In this document: positions 41,495-43,764 of the stretch, piece by piece
Position numbering within the stretch: the first letter of the stretch is position 1
Layout of the letters: the number at the start of each line of letters is the position of its first letter
NCBI GenBank assembly: GCA_944385765.1
Contig: CALWYL010000009.1
Span: 1-43,764, forward strand
From: an uncultured Oscillospiraceae bacterium
GTDB taxonomy: Bacteria; Bacillota; Clostridia; Oscillospirales; Oscillospiraceae
Reading direction: 5' to 3'
Length of the DNA: 43,764 nt
Translations under genes and position numbers: made by a program
Notes under the pieces: model-generated
What the model was told of the DNA's origin: nothing
Databases searched by the model: none
The model's input: the letters and a program-made list of their open reading frames with translations, nothing else

Positions 41495-41532
41495 GGGCGG
41501 CCTAAAACCGCCCTTTGTGCGGTTTAGGAAGG
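41495..41532 (+). promoter_or_regulatory. Alternative hairpins before rnpA covering its ribosome site
   Basis: GGGCGG (41495-41500) can pair with CCGCCC (41508-41513), followed by TTT. Alternatively CCTAAAACCGC (41501-41511) pairs with GCGGTTTAGG (41519-41528), one bulged A, reaching the rnpA ribosome site AGGAAGG (41526-41532). The two share bases and exclude each other. Confidence 0.5.
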
Positions 41533-41541
41533 TAATGCAAT

Positions 41542-41892
41542 TTGGAATTCACCGACTCGCTCAGGAAGAACCACGAGTTCCGGCGGGTGTACTCCCGGGG
41601 CAAGAGCGCCGCGTCGCCCTGCCTGGTGGTGTACGCCAAGCGCAACGGCTCGCGGGAAAACCGCCTGGGGCTCACGGTGTCCACCAAGCTCGGCTGCGCC
41701 GTGGTGCGCAACCGCGTCAGGAGGCGGCTGAGGGAGATATACCGGCTGAATGAGCCGCTCCTCCGCCGGGGCTTCGACATAGTGGTCGTCGCCCGCCACC
41801 GGGCGGCCGGGGCGGAATACGCCAGGCTCGAGCGGGAGATGCTCGGCTCGATGCGCGCTCTGGGGCTGCTCCCGGGGGAGGAGAGGGCATGA
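41542..41892 (+). CDS. rnpA: Ribonuclease P protein component
   Basis: 116 aa basic protein that assists the RNase P RNA in tRNA 5' maturation. [27 protein letters not shown] and the RNR motif [14 protein letters not shown] fit the family. Start is TTG at 41542 with AGGAAGG upstream at 9-nt spacing; no in-frame ATG is near. It overlaps yidD by 4 bp. A hairpin may modulate its translation. Confidence 0.96.
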   Translation: MEFTDSLRKNHEFRRVYSRGKSAASPCLVVYAKRNGSRENRLGLTVSTKLGCAVVRNRVRRRLREIYRLNEPLLRRGFDIVVVARHRAAGAEYARLEREMLGSMRALGLLPGEERA

Positions 41893-42107
41893 AAAAGCTG
41901 ATGCTCGCGGCGATACGCTTCTACAGGCGCAACATCTCGCCGCTGAGGCCGCCATGCTGCCGCTTCATCCCCACCTGCTCGCAGTACGCCCTGGAGGCCG
42001 TGGAGAAATACGGCGCGCTCAAGGGCGGTTACCTGGCGCTCAAGCGGCTCAGCCGCTGCCACCCCTTCCACTTCGGGGAGCACGAGTTCTATGACCCGGT
42101 GCCGTAA
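41889..42107 (+). CDS. yidD: Membrane protein insertion efficiency factor YidD
   Basis: 72 aa. [36 protein letters not shown] and the final YDPVP are the family signature. It helps YidC insert membrane proteins. ATGA overlap with rnpA. The usual Gly-Gly before the C-terminal DPVP is replaced by GEHEFY, a local variant. Confidence 0.96.
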   Translation: MKKLMLAAIRFYRRNISPLRPPCCRFIPTCSQYALEAVEKYGALKGGYLALKRLSRCHPFHFGEHEFYDPVP

Positions 42108-42154
42108 GAGGCCCCTTTCCCGGCTCATCACGACCCAGTGAGGAGAAAGAAAAT

Positions 42155-43525
42155 ATGCTTGATGCGATAGCAACACCGTTTGGCTGGCTGATGATGTGGC
42201 TCTATGAGCTCACAGACAACTTCGGCTGGGCCATAATACTGTTCGCGCTTGCCGTCGCGCTCGTGCTGCTGCCGTTCATGGCGAAGAGCAAGAAGAGCAT
42301 GATGCGCATGTCCCGCCTGCAGCCGCGCATGATGGAGCTGCAGAAAAAGCACGAGGGCAACCCCCAGAAGCTCAACGCCGAGATGGCCAAGCTCTACCGC
42401 GAGGAGAAGTGCAACCCCATGGGCGGCTGCCTCTGGAGCCTGCTGCCCTTCCCCATACTGATAGCCCTCTACCGCGCCGTGGTGAAGCCCATTACCATCA
42501 TGATGGGCGTGGCCGACGAGCTGCTGCTGCCCGGCGGGGCCATCTATGAGAAGCTGGCCGAGCTGGGCTATCAGCTCACCAACTACACGACTTCCAACAA
42601 CAGCTTTTACGAGCAGATATACCAGTCCAAGTTCATCACCGAGCACTTCGACCAGTTCGCCGGCATATCGGACAAGCTGATACCCATGGACTACAGCTTC
42701 CTGGGCCTCGACCTCTCCGCCACGCCGAACTGGCGCTTCTGGGACTTCGACTTCTCGAACGGGACCTGGGTGGTGATAGGGCTCTTCTTGCTGCCCATCA
42801 TCTCCACGGCCATGAGCTACTTCTCCATGTACATCAGCCGCAAAATCAACCCCACCATGGGGACGGGCGCCCAGGCGCAGGCCCAGGAGTCCAGCACCAA
42901 GACCATGATGTACATGATGCCGCTGATGAGCCTCTGGATAGGCTTCATCATGCCGGCCGCCCTCTGCGTATACTGGATAATGAACAGCCTGACCGGCATC
43001 GTCCGCGACACGGCCCTCACGGCGGTATACAAGAAGCAGATGGAGAAGGAGGACGCGGAGCGCCTGGAGCGCGACCGCGAGCGCGAGGAGGAGCTGGAGC
43101 GCAAGCGCCAGGAGACCGAGCGCCTGCGCGCGATGAACGCCACGAACGTCAACCGCAACACCAGCAAGAAGAAACAGCAGGCACAGGCCAAGCAGTCTGA
43201 CACCGAGCGCAAGGCCGCCGCCGAGAGGGCGGAGCGCGCCGCGCGCCGGGAGCGCCTGGGCGTCAAGGAGGAGGAGAAGCCCGCCTCCCAGGTGGGCAAC
43301 CGCCGCTATGCCAGGGGCCGCGCATATGTCGAGGACCGCTATACCAATCCGGAGGGGGCCGAGGAGGCCACCGCCGCTGCCGCCGCGGAGAGCGAGTTCG
43401 GCGAGAGCATAGACCCCGACGAGCCTGAGACCGTGGAGAGCGCCGCGGCCGTGGACGAGGCCGCCGCGGAGACCGCCGCCGAGGGCGGGGAGCTCCCGGA
43501 GGACAAGGAAGATAAGCAGGAGTAA
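42155..43525 (+). CDS. yidC: Membrane protein insertase YidC/Oxa1
   Basis: 456 aa, five-segment Firmicute-type YidC. NFGWAIILFALAVALVLLPF, the coiled cytoplasmic loop PRMMELQKKHEGNPQKLNAEM, CNPMGGCLWSLLPFPILIALY, and the later segments near 200, 245 and 270 are as expected. The long C-terminal tail (about 290-456) is a charged coiled coil followed by Ala/Glu-rich low-complexity sequence, longer than in Bacillus homologues. GAGGAGAAAG precedes the ATG. Confidence 0.96.
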   Translation: MLDAIATPFGWLMMWLYELTDNFGWAIILFALAVALVLLPFMAKSKKSMMRMSRLQPRMMELQKKHEGNPQKLNAEMAKLYREEKCNPMGGCLWSLLPFPILIALYRAVVKPITIMMGVADELLLPGGAIYEKLAELGYQLTNYTTSNNSFYEQIYQSKFITEHFDQFAGISDKLIPMDYSFLGLDLSATPNWRFWDFDFSNGTWVVIGLFLLPIISTAMSYFSMYISRKINPTMGTGAQAQAQESSTKTMMYMMPLMSLWIGFIMPAALCVYWIMNSLTGIVRDTALTAVYKKQMEKEDAERLERDREREEELERKRQETERLRAMNATNVNRNTSKKKQQAQAKQSDTERKAAAERAERAARRERLGVKEEEKPASQVGNRRYARGRAYVEDRYTNPEGAEEATAAAAAESEFGESIDPDEPETVESAAAVDEAAAETAAEGGELPEDKEDKQE

Positions 43526-43531
43526 TTGAAT

Positions 43532-43764
43532 ATGAAAAAATATCTGGAGAAATCCGGCAAGACAGAGGACGAGGCCATAGCCGCCGCGCTGGCAGAGCTG
43601 GGCCTCGAGCGGGACGACGTCTCCGTGGAGATAGTCGCCCGGGCCAAGAGCGGTTTTCTCGGCATCGGCTCCTCCCCGGCGGTGGTCCGCGTGGAGTACG
43701 ACGCCCCCGATGAGCCGGAGGAGACGGAGAGCGCGGAGGCCGCCGCGGCGGAGGAGCGCGCCGA
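43532..43764 (+). CDS. jag: RNA-binding protein Jag/KhpB, N-terminal part
   Basis: At least 77 residues; cut by the window end. The Jag_N domain is clear: YLEKSGKTEDEAIAAALAEL and SGFLGIGSSPAVVRV. An acidic Ala/Glu linker then begins; the KH and R3H domains would lie beyond the edge. AGGAG sits 9 nt before the ATG, 6 bp after yidC. KhpB binds RNA and affects cell division and wall growth. Confidence 0.93.
   Translation, partial: MKKYLEKSGKTEDEAIAAALAELGLERDDVSVEIVARAKSGFLGIGSSPAVVRVEYDAPDEPEETESAEAAAAEERA

Overview
This window is a GC-rich, gene-dense stretch of a chromosome from a spore-forming Firmicute, most likely a class Clostridia (Oscillospirales-like) gut-type bacterium. The evidence is a spoIID gene, AddAB rather than RecBCD, a CIRCE/HrcA operator, the infC-rpmI-rplT and rpmH-rnpA-yidD-yidC-jag clusters, ECF transporter genes joined to truA, and lipoprotein-type ABC transporters. 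Assignment below class is inference. No rRNA, tRNA, CRISPR array, insertion sequence or prophage was found. An unusual base-level trait is heavy use of ATA for isoleucine despite the high G+C.

Layout. 1-252 is a GC-rich ~95 bp tandem repeat running off the left edge and ending against a strong promoter. 307-4122 carries a CLC-type anion transporter, an MscS channel and a CoA-disulfide/persulfide reductase fused to a rhodanese. 4220-5415 (minus) is infC-rpmI-rplT with its own promoter and a leader attenuator. 5808-10152 holds a PMT-type glycosyltransferase, a PHP phosphatase, rpiB and a membrane-anchored DUF4015-like protein. 10125-10692 (minus) is a pair of small Cys-rich/HTH genes whose promoter sits among repeated GCAACTT sites. 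10907-14321 is a polar amino acid ABC transporter followed by a solute-binding lipoprotein that appears circularly permuted. 14442-18597 is an rRNA methyltransferase-like gene followed by ecfA1-ecfA2-ecfT-truA. 18609-20396 is a beta-propeller-like protein plus a CvpA protein. 20532-23907 is a CIRCE-controlled ClpE-like ATPase and a threonine aldolase.

23973-25318 (minus) is a variant CobW-like GTPase with a small Cys-pair protein. 25615-26427 is an aldose epimerase. 26476-27630 (minus) is RodA, divergent from tsaE-tsaB-upp (27770-29533). 29628-30662 is a nucleotidyltransferase with an apparent phosphohexomutase C-terminal remnant; it converges, through a perfect palindrome, on a type A chloramphenicol acetyltransferase-like gene (30676-31302, minus). 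A 69-aa unknown, a GNAT acetyltransferase, addB-addA and spoIID (minus) follow. 40215-43764 is a membrane protein of unknown function and then rpmH-rnpA-yidD-yidC and the start of jag.

Together the genes cover housekeeping translation, membrane protein insertion, recombination repair, cell-wall elongation, tRNA modification and nutrient uptake, with a few accessory loci. I see no obvious new defence or mobile system. The strongest candidates for new biology are the permuted binding protein with a terminator/promoter overlap at its start, the GTPase plus Cys-pair operon, the nucleotidyltransferase-mutase remnant, the palindrome shared by two convergent stop codons, and the Cys-rich/HTH gene pair.
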